DNA of 64,000 bases from Rebecca billardiae RCC1528 (lineage: Eukaryota; Haptophyta): assembly GCA_965240325.2 (NCBI GenBank), contig OZ251229.1, forward strand, positions 930,001 through 994,000, in the 5' to 3' direction. The notes under the pieces are model-generated. The model saw nothing but the letters and a program-made list of their open reading frames with translations, was not told where the DNA came from and did no database searches. Shown here one piece after another: positions 32,463-43,734 of the stretch. The position numbers were made by a program, and so were the translations under genes. The stretch's first letter is position 1, and each line of letters starts with the position of its first letter.

Positions 32463-33170
32463 CCGGTGCCGGCTGCGCGAGCGCATCAACCTCCTCTCGC
32501 TGGGCGATGTCCGCGCGCTCTGGCAACAACTCAAGGCACACGAGAACGCCACGGCGCTCAGGATGGACCCAGCTCGGCAAGGATGGCCTGTTGAACAAGA
32601 AGGTGGTGCACTACTGGTTTGAATCTCTCGCGTTCCGCCTCGAGTGGCCGCTTCCTTGGCCCTGCCTGTTCTCTGTGCACGGCCGAGGCGCACGCCTGGA
32701 TAGTGGGGCTGCAGCACGGATGTGCGAAGCAAAGAACGCGCACGGACGTCACGCTCACCGCGGAGCAGGCGCGCGACGCCGAGCCCGCCGGCGCCATCAC
32801 GGCCGCCAACAGCCGCGCAGGCACATCCGAGGCCAAGGCGCGGCGTGAGGATCTGGCGGCGATCACAGCGGAGCAGCGCGCGGACCGCACTATGGTCAAG
32901 GCGGTGAGCACGGCGGGCGTGGCAGCAGAGTCAGAGAGCGCGAAGCTCGCCGCCGAGCAGCTCGCCGAGCCGGAGCCGGAGGCCGCCTCGGTGGCTGGGC
33001 GCTGCAGCCGCGGTAATCGTAGACCGGTGGTGGCCTCGCATGGGCTCATGGGCTGGGGTAGGACGACTGGCGACGCGGCGCCGGTGCCGGCTGAGTCGAG
33101 TGTTGCGACCGAGCCCGCATATTCATCTCCGGCGCCCGTATTCGAACGTACCCACATATATAGACATTGA
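32463..33170 (+). other. Possible gene fragment(s), unresolved
   Basis: Three coding-like stretches lie on the plus strand in different frames: LRERINLLSLGDVRALWQQL at about 32474, LGKDGLLNKKVVHYWFESL at about 32570, and an Ala/Glu-rich helical stretch (TAEQARDAEPAGAITAANSR, then EAKARREDLAAITAEQRADR) at about 32745-32960 within the frame ending at 33170. CTCAG and CGCAG-like acceptors between them would allow introns, but no unique model can be defended. It might equally be a decayed gene. Confidence 0.25.
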
Positions 33171-33647
33171 TTTGAATACATATGGACTCGCATCGACCGT
33201 TAGTATGTACGGGTACACACATGCTCATATTTACGGGTACCTACCTGTATTTAAATGGGTAACATGCTCGATCTTGCTGCTGTTTCTCCTGAATTTCTAC
33301 GCGCCCAGCATGGTGCGCCAAATATGCAGTCGCTGCATCATAAATTCATTCGACTGAGTGGCAACGGTTGTCAATAAGTACTACCGACCGCATTCCGTCA
33401 TCTAGCCGCCATCACGGGTGGGTACCACTTCGCTGAATCTCTATGTGACACTAAGTGGCCGGCAGCGCGCCCGCACGACGGCGCGACGGCACGCGGAGTC
33501 GGTTTTGAGTGCTTCTGACGGCTGGGCTGGGCTGGGGGGCATACTAGAGGGCACTTCAACAGGCGACAGCCTCGACAGACACCTACATGGCAGGCCTGTC
33601 GAATATCCCCAACCGCTAGGCTGAGGGCCTGGACCCCCTACAGTTGG
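33171..33647. other. Intergenic, AT-richer
   Basis: No gene is recognised between the fragment above and the duplicated PP2A B''-like segment. Confidence 0.35.
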
Positions 33648-33866
33648 CAGTTGCTCATCATGCACGTTCATGAATCTTGTCTCTTGATATTGTTGATGCA
33701 GTCACCGACAGTCCGACTACCGCGTCACGAACCAATCGCGACTGTCACTGCGAGAGTGTCTGTCACGTCGAACCGTCGAGGCACTTTGCAGCGGCTGCCG
33801 GCGCCGAGTCCGCACGCAGCTGCAGCAGCACTGCTCGGCACGCCCACCGCGCTGACTGGCACCAGG

Positions 33867-34509
33867 CTACTCGGCCGCGCCCGCGCCCGCCGCCGGCATC
33901 GGCGTCATCAGCAGCTGCAGGAAGGCAGGCGCCAGCCCGCACTTCTTGAGCGCGCTGAAGCTGAAACCGCCGCCCGCAGCCTCGGCGGCGCCCTCGTGCG
34001 AGCCGACCATATCCGCGAGCTGGCAAATGAGGTCGTCCACGCTGAACGGCCCCGTGCCCACATTCGTCGTGCCCACGCCCACCACCCCACTCGGACCACC
34101 CTCGTCCGCGGCCGCGCCGCGCGCGGCCGATGGCTCCGGCCGCGCCGGCGTGCCGCCGAGCTTGCGCGCGGGCATCGACGACGTGGCCGCGCTCGGCCCG
34201 GCGGTGCGCTGCTCGGCCGTGGCGGCGCGCGTCGACTCGGCAGCCCGTGCCTGCGAGCGCGGCTCAGCCCGCGGCGTGTCTGCCCCGCCCACGTCCACGT
34301 GTGCGCGCACGTCTGCCTGCCGGCCTGCCACGGCGCGCGCGCGTGAGAAGGGCTGCACAGACTCGGCCTCGGCGGAGGAGCCCGCGGCTGCCGTTGCCGC
34401 GGCGGGCTGCTGGCCGGCGTCGGCGTCGGCGACGGTCGCGGCCTCTGCGTCGTTGCCGGCCGCGCCGTGAACAGCCGCGTGCCACTGCTGCAGGTCTTCG
34501 CGCCCGATC
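33867..34509 (-). pseudogene. Truncated copy of the PP2A B''-like gene (last exon only)
   Basis: This is the last exon of the gene at 43735-46007, offset by 9868 bases with only a few substitutions. It runs from IGREDLQQWHAAVHGA to the end LQLLMTPMPAAGAGAAE, with the acceptor CAG intact before 34509. The upstream exons would lie in the N gap, so it cannot be decided whether the gene is truly truncated. Similarity continues outside the exon to about 33648 (match at 43516). Confidence 0.75.
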
Positions 34510-34534
34510 CTGCGTCACGCGGACAGGAGCGCGC

Positions 34535-34634
34535 NNNNNNNNNNNNNNNNNNNNNNNNNNNNNNNNNNNNNNNNNNNNNNNNNNNNNNNNNNNNNNNNNN
34601 NNNNNNNNNNNNNNNNNNNNNNNNNNNNNNNNNN
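34535..34634. other. Assembly gap (100 N)
   Basis: Exactly 100 Ns, the conventional size for a gap of unknown length. It joins the truncated PP2A copy on the left with copy 2 of the PSMA3/TIR block on the right, so that adjacency is not proven. Confidence 0.99.
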
Positions 34635-34799
34635 CTGATCTATCGCGAGCGGCTTTGGAGTTTGGTCGCTGCGTGCACGCGCCGACGCTCGGCAGCTCGA
34701 CAGCCCAGCAGGCCAGCAGTGACTGAGTGAGCTTGACGGCAGACGCGGCTGCAGGCCGCAAGGCGCGGCCCCATCAGCCGAGCAGCCATCGACGGAGAC

Positions 34800-35911
34800 T
34801 CAATCCTCCTCCTCCTTTGCCGCCTTCGCCACGGCCTCCGCCGCTGCCTTGAGGTCCGCCGGTACGAGGGTGTGCTTCTTGCCGGACTCGTCGCACACCC
34901 ATGAGATCTCCAGCTCGAACGCCTTCTCCTTCTCGTCATGCACGCTGTACATGATCTTGGCGAGCTCGGTGACCGCCTCCCTGCACGTGATCGTGCTCAG
35001 CGGCAGCTTCTCCAGAAGCGACTTGGCCGCCGTCTTGCCCTTGCCCACGGCCGAGGCGAAGTGGCGCTGCGCGAGGGCGGGCGGGGCGCGCGCAGGTCGC
35101 GGGGCGCGGGAGCTCAGCGCGCGCTCTTCCACCGGCACGGATGGGTGTTGGCGCAGCTCGGCGCGCGCTCACGTAGGACAGGCCGGACGGGTCGATGTCG
35201 TACAGCTGCGGACCCTCCTCGTCGTAGCTGCCGATGAGCACGGAGGTGCCGAACGGCCGCAACCACCAGTACATCGTGTGCAGATGCATGTACCCCGACA
35301 GCCTGCTCGCCAGCACCTGCCCCGAGATCGGATCGCCGTAGAAGGCGCGGTAGGCCTTGGCCTCCGACCGGCCGCGGTTCATCACGTTGCGCGCGTCGGC
35401 CATCACGCCGGAGACGGCGAGGCCGACGTGCTGGTCGAGGTGGAAGATACGCCTGTGCGTTCCCTCGACCATCATCTTTGAGACTAGCGACTTCTCCACG
35501 CCGAGGACCACGCCATCGACACACTTGATCCCGATGGCCGTCGATCTGTGTGGTCAGGGTGCCAGGGCGCGAGCGTGTGCGTGCAGGTGAATGGGCGCGT
35601 GCGGGGCCGGGGCGCGTGGCGGCGCGGCGCGCCTGGATGCGGACCAGACGAGGCCGCGTCCTCATCGCCCCGCGCACGCCGTGAAGCCCCGCGCGCACCC
35701 GCTCGTGTCCACTGCCTTGACTGCATACTCGATCTGGAAGATCCGGCCGTCCGGCGAGAACGTCGACGTCGATTGATCGTACTGCGGGGCGCGGCGCGTG
35801 GCGGGGTGGGGTCTCAGATGCATAATGCCGTCTCGCCTGCCGCGTGCTCGAGCCGCCGCCGGCCACGGCTCGGCGTGCGCGCGGGCTCACCCCTGTGCCG
35901 ATGGAGGACAT
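34800..35911 (-). CDS. PSMA3: 20S proteasome subunit alpha type-3 (copy 2)
   Basis: Exons 35911-35891, 35781-35699, 35545-35173 and 35066-34800, same structure and splice sites as copy 1. The predicted 247-residue protein appears identical; differences are in introns and silent positions (for example ACGGACGGGTG against ACGGATGGGTG in the third intron). Its upstream side now faces transposon DNA rather than the TIR-like gene, so its promoter has lost about half of the original shared interval's far end. Confidence 0.9.
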
Positions 35912-36076
35912 GGTGACCGCGACGCGCGCCGCCGCCGCCCGCGCGTAGTTGGCGCTCAGTCCGGACGTGTCGGACAACCGGACAAAAAGCCGGCTACCAG
36001 CCTACCACTCCCGTACCAGTGGCTGTGTTCGCCGGAACTCGCAAAGCAACCAAGGTCGGGCCGCCCTTGGTCGGGC

Positions 36077-36838
36077 CAAGGGTGTCCAGGGTCCGCAACA
36101 GCCAGTGCGCAGCGCAGGGATGGGCGCAAGCGAATCGCCGAATTTTCAATTCGCCGAATTCGCCGAATCGGCGAACGGCGAAGGCTGGGCGCATTCGGCG
36201 AAGGTGGCGAATGCCCCTGTCCGGGAGGTCAGTCGGGTGTGCGACGCCCCCGGACTCATCACCTCAATGCAGATAGTACTAGCTATCCGGTATAAGCTGG
36301 CGCCATGCTGCGGCAGCGCATGGCTGTACGGGTTCGGCTAGTTGACTAGCCCATTGCGCACGGCCTGACAACGGCGCTAGCGTGAGCGTCGTCAGTCGCC
36401 ATCATCATCGCTGCGCTCTCACCGGAAACAGCCTCTGGTTCGACCTCGTCACATCCTCGCTGCCCGAGTCACCCCGCATGGGGACGCCGGCGGCATCACT
36501 GCCGTCGCTCTCAGTCTCAGACGAGGTGTCGTGCGACGCCAGCGAGCTGCCCTCGTCGTCCCGCTGCTCCGGTCAACCTGTCAAGCGCGCCCAGCCAAGG
36601 CTGCCATCGCCTACGCTGCTGCAGAGGAGGCGGCGGCGGCGCCGCCGCGGCGGCGGCGGCGGCGCAGGCCCGGCGGGCGGGCGGCGACCGCGTCGGCCTC
36701 GACTCCGACGACTCGGATCAGAGTACTCTGAGTAGACAGGCAGATAGGCTCCGCATGCACGGCAGACCGCCTGACGCGCCTGCCGTGGCGCACACAGGCC
36801 GCTGACTGTGTCACGCGGCCCTCGGTAGCCTATTGGGA

Positions 36839-36915
<77 letters not shown>

Positions 36916-38134
36916 GCGCGGAAATGTTCGCTACGCAGAAATTCGCCATATTCGGCGAATTCGGCGAATTCGGCGAATTCGGCGAAGAAGCGAAGGCTGA
37001 GGCCAAGGGAACCTCCCTTGCTGAGGCCATTCGGCGAATCTGCCCATCCCTGGCGCAGCGCGGCAGAGGCTGTGACATCGCGAGGTCGCCGCTCGCCAGT
37101 GGGACTCGCCCGCCCGCCGCCGTGCACGGCGGCGGAGCCGCTCGCGCCGTGCGCTCCTGCGGCCGTCGGATCGGGCTGCGTAGGCGGCGCGCGGCTTGGG
37201 CCGTCGCTGAGCCACCCAGCGCCCCTCGCTGCGCCGCGCGCCTTCCTCGTCCTCGCCTCCTCCGCGCCTTGAAGCAGCACGCACACGCGCGGCGCCGCCA
37301 CAAAAGCAGCGCAGGCGCTCGCGTGCAAGCGCGCGCGCGCAGCGCGCGACGGGCTCGACTCAGGGCTCGCGCCGCTGCGGGGGCATGCAGCACCATCACA
37401 TGCGCGCGCGACGCCACCTCGAACTTGCGCATCGCTGTGACCGTCACGCGCCAAATGCTCACACGTCCTCGTGTTGAAGTAGGCCCAATCTGACCAGAAC
37501 CTGCCATGCGTCAGGACGACTTCTTAGGCAAGACACGATGACAGCTACGTACGCGGCGCTTCTCAGCAAGCGTGGAGACCACAAGAGAAGCGCACGCAAG
37601 CATAACCGTCCCCGCATCGATCGCGTCGACGTACTCAAGGCCCGTTGTGGAAGCTTCCGTCGCACGTGTGATGATGCCAAGTCAGACCATTTTGTAACGT
37701 GCATCAGCGTGCACTGACGGTCAAACGCGCAGGCTCGAGGTGGCGTCGCGCGCGCATGTGATGGTGCTGCATGCCCCCGCAGCGGCGCGAGCCCTGAGTC
37801 GAGCCCGTCGCGCGCTGCGCGCGCGCGCTTGCACGCGAGCGCCTGCGCTGCTTTTGTGGCGGCGCCGCGCGTGTGCGTGCTGCTTCAAGGCGCGGAGGAG
37901 GCGAGGACGAGGAAGGCGCGCGGCGCAGCGAGGGGCGCTGGGTGGCTCAGCGACGGCCCAAGCCGCGCGCCGCCTACGCAGCCCGATCCGACGGCCGCAG
38001 GAGCGCACGGCGCGAGCGGCTCCGCCGCCGTGCACGGCGGCGGGCGGGCGAGTCCCACTGGCGAGCGGCGACCTCGCGATGTCACAGCCTCTGCCGCGCT
38101 GCGCACTGGCTGTTGCGGACCCTGGACACCCTTG
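36077..38134. mobile_element. Foldback transposon with 7-base target duplication
   Basis: It starts CAAGGGTGTCCAGGGTCCGC and ends with the reverse complement; GTCGGGC is duplicated at 36070-36076 and 38135-38141. Removing the nested MITE leaves about 1.1 kb: two inverted arms of roughly 415 bases (36077-36114 plus 37061 to about 37425, and about 37733-38134) around a spacer of about 300 bases without a gene. The mirrored long frames in the arms (reading ...ARALSRARRALRARAC...) are a by-product of the inverted repeat. Copy 1 of the block lacks it, so the insertion is younger than the split of the copies. Confidence 0.85.
36115..37052. mobile_element. hAT-like MITE nested in the foldback element
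   Basis: Perfect 11-base terminal inverted repeats CAGGGATGGGC...GCCCATCCCTG are flanked by an 8-base duplication GCGCAGCG (36107-36114 and 37053-37060). The intact right arm of the host element shows the undisturbed GCGCAGCGCGGCAG site. An 8-base duplication with CAGGG ends fits hAT elements. Inside are repeated TTCGGCGAATTCGG blocks at both ends and an (AT)n tract at 36841-36912. No transposase. A fragment of the same family lies at 7176-7236. Confidence 0.85.
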
Positions 38135-38196
38135 GTCGGGCGGCCCCGCCGTGACCCACAGCCACGCGGTCGGCTTAACGTCGTTGCCTTGCCACG

Positions 38197-40294
38197 ATGA
38201 GCTCTGGTCCTCGCATGCGCACTGCCGAGCTGGCGCCCGCTGATGGTGGCGAGCACGATCCCACGGGCCAGCAGCGCACTGAGCGATCCTTGGCAAGCCT
38301 CGCCATACGGGAGTCGCTCGCGCACGCTCGCGACGAGGTGTGCGCCTGCTACCGCGCGCGCGAGTCTGCCTTCCCACCCGTTGCGTTGTGCGCGATGTGC
38401 TGACCGCCCACGTCGCGGCCCTATGCCCCCAGGGTCGTAAGCGCCAAAGGGCGATTCAACTCCCTGCCATCACTGCGGGGCTGACCTTGTTCGCATTCTC
38501 GCTCGCGGTTGGCACGGTGACCCTGCCGAACATGTCGACCGAGGCCCACCGCGTCACGCGCAACGTGGTGATCATCACGACGTACACTCTGGGCGCGCTC
38601 TTCCTGCTGCTCGCCCTCATCCCGACCCAACGGCGCGTCGTGCGGATCGGCGTGGTGCTGTACGCGCTCTTCATGGTGTACACCGTGTGGGCATTCCTCA
38701 TCCTCCAGGTCGTGCCGCACTCGCAGGCGCTGGCTGAAGGCACGAGCGCGTGCAATGGCGCGGGGTTCACCTCCGTTGCGTGCAACCTCGTCCTCGTGAA
38801 CTACGTGCAGGGCCTTGTTGCCGGGCTCGTTCACGTGTGCGCCATCGCCCTCGTGCTGTACAGCATTCGCTCGGCGCGCACCCCGGCACGTGCGCAGCTC
38901 GACCTCATCTGGAGGGTGTTTGCGGTGACGCAGATTGTGATGGGTGCGATGTCCTTCGCTGCAGACATCGGCGCCTCAGCGGGCGCCCTGCCGTCGAGGA
39001 TTGCCCCCTTCTCGTACTCGTCGGTGCTGCTTGTGACTGGCGCGGTAGCTGCGTCCGGCCGCCTGCGCGAGGGTGTGCAGGCGTGGCTCGCATCGCGCAG
39101 CGCGCGCATGACGTCGGCCACGAGCATCAGCGTGCTGCTCAACGGGCTCTCGGCGGACGAGGTGATGCAGCTGGCGCAGAGCTCGTTCCGCTCCGTGGGC
39201 GCGGAGAAGGTCGACGCCAACGGGCTCTCCGGCCGGCTCTCCGCAGCAGAGTGCCTCCGCCAGTCGCAGCCCGCAGCGTTTGGCAGCGTGGACGCGTTTG
39301 TGTGCCACTCGCACCACGACAGCGCGGAGGAGCGGGTCGAGCAGCTGCGGCTGTGGGCGGCCGACTTCACTCGCACGCACGGGCGCGCGCCGCGGCTGTG
39401 GGTCGACCGCTACTGCTTCGAGGCGAATCCCGTTGGGGCGGGCATGGCGTGCCTGCCCGTCTTCATTGCGGGATGCGACCGCATGCTCGTCCTCCACGGC
39501 CCGACGCTCCACGAGCGCCTGTGCGCGCTCGCACGCGCGGCCGCGTGCGCGTGTGCGCACGCGCGTGCGCGCTCGCACCGTGCGTCGATCGGGGCGCCCG
39601 CAGCTCGCCGCCCGGAACTCGCGCTCGAGCCGCGCCGTGTGCACGGGCCGCCCACTGCGCTTCCTGACCCCTTCGTGCGCTCCGCCACACCCCGCCCATG
39701 CGTGTCGTGGCGTGCTGCAGCTGGTGCATCGTCGAGCTCTTTGTCGACCTCACCATTGGCGCGGAGCGCTCTGGCATGATGGATGTGGTGCGGCTGCCAG
39801 GCATGACGGACGCCGCGTCAGACCTCATCGAGAGTTTTGACGCGAATCGTGCCCAGTGTACCCAAGAGGACGACCGGCAGACGCTCCTGACGGTGATCGA
39901 GGCCTATCCTGGCGGCATTGCTGCGTTCAACAGCGCGGCCGCTGGCATGCTGACAGGGCCGCTCCACGCACCGGTGGAGTTGGGCCGCCCGGTGCGCTCG
40001 CGCCGAGTGGCGCCCGGAGGAGCAGCAGAGGAGCCGGCTGCACGTACTCCGGCGCAGGCCGCCGGCGTGGCGATGAATCATTGGACAATGGAGGCCGCGG
40101 CCATGCTCGGCATCGTGCGAACTGAGCCGTCAGCGCACGCGTTGGGGTCGCAGCGAGCATCGCCCGGCGATGCTTCGGATGCAGCACAGTCTCAGGCAGG
40201 CATCGCCACTGCGCGCGGCCCGCGCACCGCAGCTCGTGTCCGTGACGACGACGACGACGATGCCCGCACTGCGACGACCGTAATTGCAGTCTGA
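38197..40294 (+). CDS. Polytopic membrane protein with TIR-like domain (copy 2)
   Basis: Exons 38197-38337, 38433-39520 and 39721-40294, the same 600-residue structure as copy 1, with about eight substitutions (for example Gly/Glu in LAIRxSLA, Val/Ala in GLVxGLVH, Thr/Val in IWRxFAV, Ile/Val in AEKxDANG, Asn/Ser in IExFDAN and Ser/Gly in the tail). All TIR-like motifs and the spliced WCIVELF are kept. Its promoter region now ends 62 bases downstream of the foldback insertion, so expression may differ from copy 1. Confidence 0.75.
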
Positions 40295-40405
40295 CACCCG
40301 GGGGACTCGGTCGCGGATACTGGTTATGCGATGGGCGAGTCTCGGCTCGTCAGACGTCAGGTCCCGCTACCGCAACGGCGCCGGAGTCCGATCACTGCTG
40401 ATATA

Positions 40406-40416
40406 ACATGCACAGT

Positions 40417-40460
<44 letters not shown>

Positions 40461-40888
40461 GACACACAGTGACACACACACACTGACACACACACACACA
40501 TACTTATATATGCTGTATAAGTATAGATATAGATATAGATATAGATATAGATATAGATATAGATATAGATATAGATATAGATATAGATATAGATATAGAT
40601 ATAGATATAGATATAGATATAGATATAGATATAGATATAGATATAGATATAGATATAGATATAGATATAGATATAGATATAGATATAGATATAGATATAG
40701 ATATAGATATAGATATAGATATAGATACAGATATAGATATAGATATAGATATAGATAGATAGATAGATAGATAGATATTGATAGATAGATAGATAGATAG
40801 AGATGGATATAGATAGATAGATAGATAGATCGATAGACGATAGATCTAGATAGCTGGGGCGGATGAGTGGGGCAGGATTTATGGCGCA
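40406..40888. repeat. (CA)n plus (GATATA)n array with element E flank, copy 3
   Basis: (CA)n from about 40418 to 40500, then GATATA hexamers from about 40520 to 40755 grading into GATA, then AGCTGGGGCGGATGAGTGGG at 40852. It occupies the position of the (TA)n in block copy 1, so the microsatellite has been rebuilt since the copies split. The long IYIY/RYRY frames here are not genes. Confidence 0.75.
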
Positions 40889-43515
40889 CGGCCCCCCCCC
40901 GAAAGGTCTGAGCGTGAGCGAAAGCCGCCAGCCGGGGGGGGGGGGCGGCGCACGTGCTCCGCAAAATCAAAAAGAGGATGCGCGCAGGATTTTGGGGATT
41001 TTTCGGTAGGTGGCCACCGGCCCTCCGCGTATGAGTGGATTTCGCTGCCAATGATTGCGTTTGTAGTAGATGCTAATTTTAACGATAGTAACACTTAGGG
41101 GAATGCCGGGTGGAATAGCACATGACACCAGCCGTGTGTTCGAACATTCCGTCATAGTAAGATGCTTGAATTGTAAGAGCCTGAAAAAGCTCGCCAACCA
41201 TAGAAAAGAGAGGTTGAGTCAGATTTTATGTCGCTTGAAGTAAAGAATTATTATGCCGGCATCTGAAGTCATGATTCATGAACCGTCGCTTCTCAGTGGC
41301 GGATATCATCAGGTTAAGGCCGTTAACTCGTTAAGCCCCTTGTTAAAAGCCCCTTGATTACCCTTGATTCATACACGGGTAATATATATTTTAAGCCGGA
41401 AGGCGCTCAAAATTGCTCAAAATACCCAAGTGGGCACTGGGTGCCGGGTGGCCCGCGAAGTAAAGTACAGTTTACTATTATTAACGTGCACACTTGGTTA
41501 ACATTCGCTCGTCGTTCGGCGCTTTGCGTACTCACATTCGCGCGAATCGCATCGGCCCATTATCCGTCGTGTCGCGAGTTCACACTTCACATTCACACGA
41601 ACCGTCACTTCCTCGCTAGACATTTCACGAGCGAAAGGGCACGCTGAATAATCGCTGATAGTGGCACGCTGGTATCATCTTGCATTTGACATACGAGCGT
41701 CGGAGCAACCTCGCGCGGCCTCGGCGTCCCGGGTCCGAAGCCGACAGAGAGCGAGAGCCCACGGGACGAGCCCGAGGGTCGCCCTCGTCCTTGCGGTCGG
41801 TCGCGCGACGAACGGCTCGCGTGCGGCGCCAGCGAGCAACGCGGGGCGCGCGGCGGGCTCACGCGCGAGGCCGCCCACCACGCGCACGCGTGCGAACCCG
41901 CGCGCCGCCTCAGCTCGAGCACGAGCGCGAGGCGTGGCGCCGGCCCGGTCGGGCGGCGGAGGGCTCGAGCTGCCGACTGCGCGCGACGAGCGCCCTCGCG
42001 TGCGGTGCCAGCGGATGAAGCGGCACGCGCGGCGGGCGCATACGCGCAGGGCCGCCATCCACGCGCGAGCGCGCGACTGCGTGCCTTCCACGAGCTGCAG
42101 CAGGCGGCCGCGGGTTGGTCGGCGGACGGCAAGGTCGGCGGAGTGCCGGCCCCGCGGTCCGGCGTTTCGCTTGGGCGCGGGCCACACTCTCACTCACAGC
42201 GCGGGGCGTGGTGCTGCAGACGGGACAGTCATTGCAGCGCGCACTCCGTGCCCAGACGTGCACACGCGCGCGCGTCGTCAGCCCCGCCGCGGCGCCCCTG
42301 TGGCGCCCATGGCCGAGCGTCGGAATTCCGAGTCTCGGGCAACCGGCCCGGCGTGCCATAGGTGCGCGCAGCTGCGGCGGGTCCCAACGGCCGTCGGCAT
42401 CGCATTCGTGCCTCGCTCACCCCGCGCGCCCCGCCCTGCCGACCCGCGTCCACGCGCGTGCGCGCCCGTCGCGCAGCCTTTTCGGTGCAAGCTCCGTTCT
42501 GCTGGTGTTCGAGACTGTGGCTGGCGCAGGCGCACGAGGAGAGGGCAGCGCGAGTGTCTGCGTGCTCGCTGCATCTTGCTGCGCGATGGTCCGCTCGTCT
42601 GCTCCCACGATCTCGACCGATCTCGTCTGGGAGCGGCGAGCGCACGATCAGCTTGCAGCTGCCAACACAGCGCTCGGCGTGAGCAGCCCGCGGGAGCGGC
42701 GGTGGCAGTGACCGAGCTGCGCCGCACCGCCGGCCGCACGCGCGTGCGCCAGTTGGGTGGCGTCGTGGTCTCGCCTTTCAGCCGTTTCATCCGCCGCTCA
42801 GGCCGATTTTACGCCGTCAGCAGCCATTTGTCGACGCGCTACGCGTCAGACGGCTGACGAGCCGGGTGAGCCGCCTGTGGGCCGTCAAGCCGCATCACCC
42901 AGCGCAGCTTCGCCCGCGACGACGGCTTCGCCTGGCTACCACTGCTCATCAGCCGCGTGCTCGGCGGGCTCGGCGGGCGTCGTTCGGCCGAGCACGGCTG
43001 CAGCGCAGCACGCGTAAGTAAGAGGCCGTGGAGCCTGGAGCGCCCCGACTGTGACGCGGATGGCGGAGGCGCCGGGCTTTGCGGGAATTGGGCTCGGGCT
43101 GCCATGAGCCGCCACGGGCTCGGGGCTGTACCGTCTGCGCAGATCGCGCTCGGCCCGGCCGCAGCCCTCCTGAGCGCGCGCCTCAGAGCTGAGACTGATC
43201 ACGGGCCGAGGCGCACGAGCGACACTGCCATGCGGCTCGGTGTCGAGCCGCTGCGTGTGAGGCTCGAGGCGCGGCGCTCGCACGGGCTCAACGCGGGCGC
43301 AGCGGGTGCGCGCAGCTGGCGCACGCAGCCACGCGCGGAACTAGCTAGGGCCGTGCGCCCTCAACTTCGTTGTTTACTACCCGAAGATCGGCGTAGCCGA
43401 TCATAATTGATTATTCGGATAGGCGCGGCGCCGGTCCGCCGCCCCGGCCCGGGCGGCCCGCGCGGCCGCGCCCGGGGTCCGCCGGATTCAGTCTCTCGAA
43501 GTGTCGAGTGCTAAG
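40889..43515. other. Intergenic, no gene recognised
   Basis: It holds C and G runs near 40891 and 40936, AT-richer DNA to about 41650, then very GC-rich DNA. Bases about 41816-41890 and 41988-42075 are imperfect direct copies (GTGCGGYGCCAGCG...GCGCGGCGGGC). 42385-42430 resembles 1970-2030, and 43258-43330 resembles the minus strand of 23983-24062. The inner half of element E lies at 43478-43510. Long frames are Arg/Ala-rich and unsupported. Confidence 0.45.
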
Positions 43516-43734
43516 GTTGCTCATCATATGTGCACTTGACGAATCTTGATAGTTGATGCACTCACCGACAGTCGTCCGACTACCGAGTCACGAACCAATG
43601 ACCGCGACTGTCGTCACGAGTGTCTGTCGTCGAGCGCGAACCGTCGAGGCACTTTGCAGCGGCTGCCGGCGCCGAGTCCGCACGCAGCTGCAGCAGCACT
43701 GCTCGGCACGCCCACCGCGCTGACTGGCACCAGG

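Larger units (their letters stand above)
34635..40405. repeat. Large duplicated block, copy 2
   Basis: Counterpart of 18336-21990, enlarged by a transposon between its two genes. Coding differences from copy 1 are few: none seen in the proteasome protein and about eight residues in the TIR-like protein. Allelic sequence placed twice by the assembler is a serious alternative to a real duplication. Confidence 0.9.

Noticed and set aside
36830-38377. Matching plus- and minus-strand frames of 150-225 codons in the foldback arms
   Set aside because: They mirror each other because the arms are inverted copies; no transposase motif.
40418-40800. CRISPR-like regular array
   Set aside because: It is a simple hexamer/tetramer microsatellite without spacers, in a eukaryotic genome.
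41661-42857. 398-codon frame
   Set aside because: Low-complexity Arg/Ala composition, internal direct repeats and equally long frames on the other strand.
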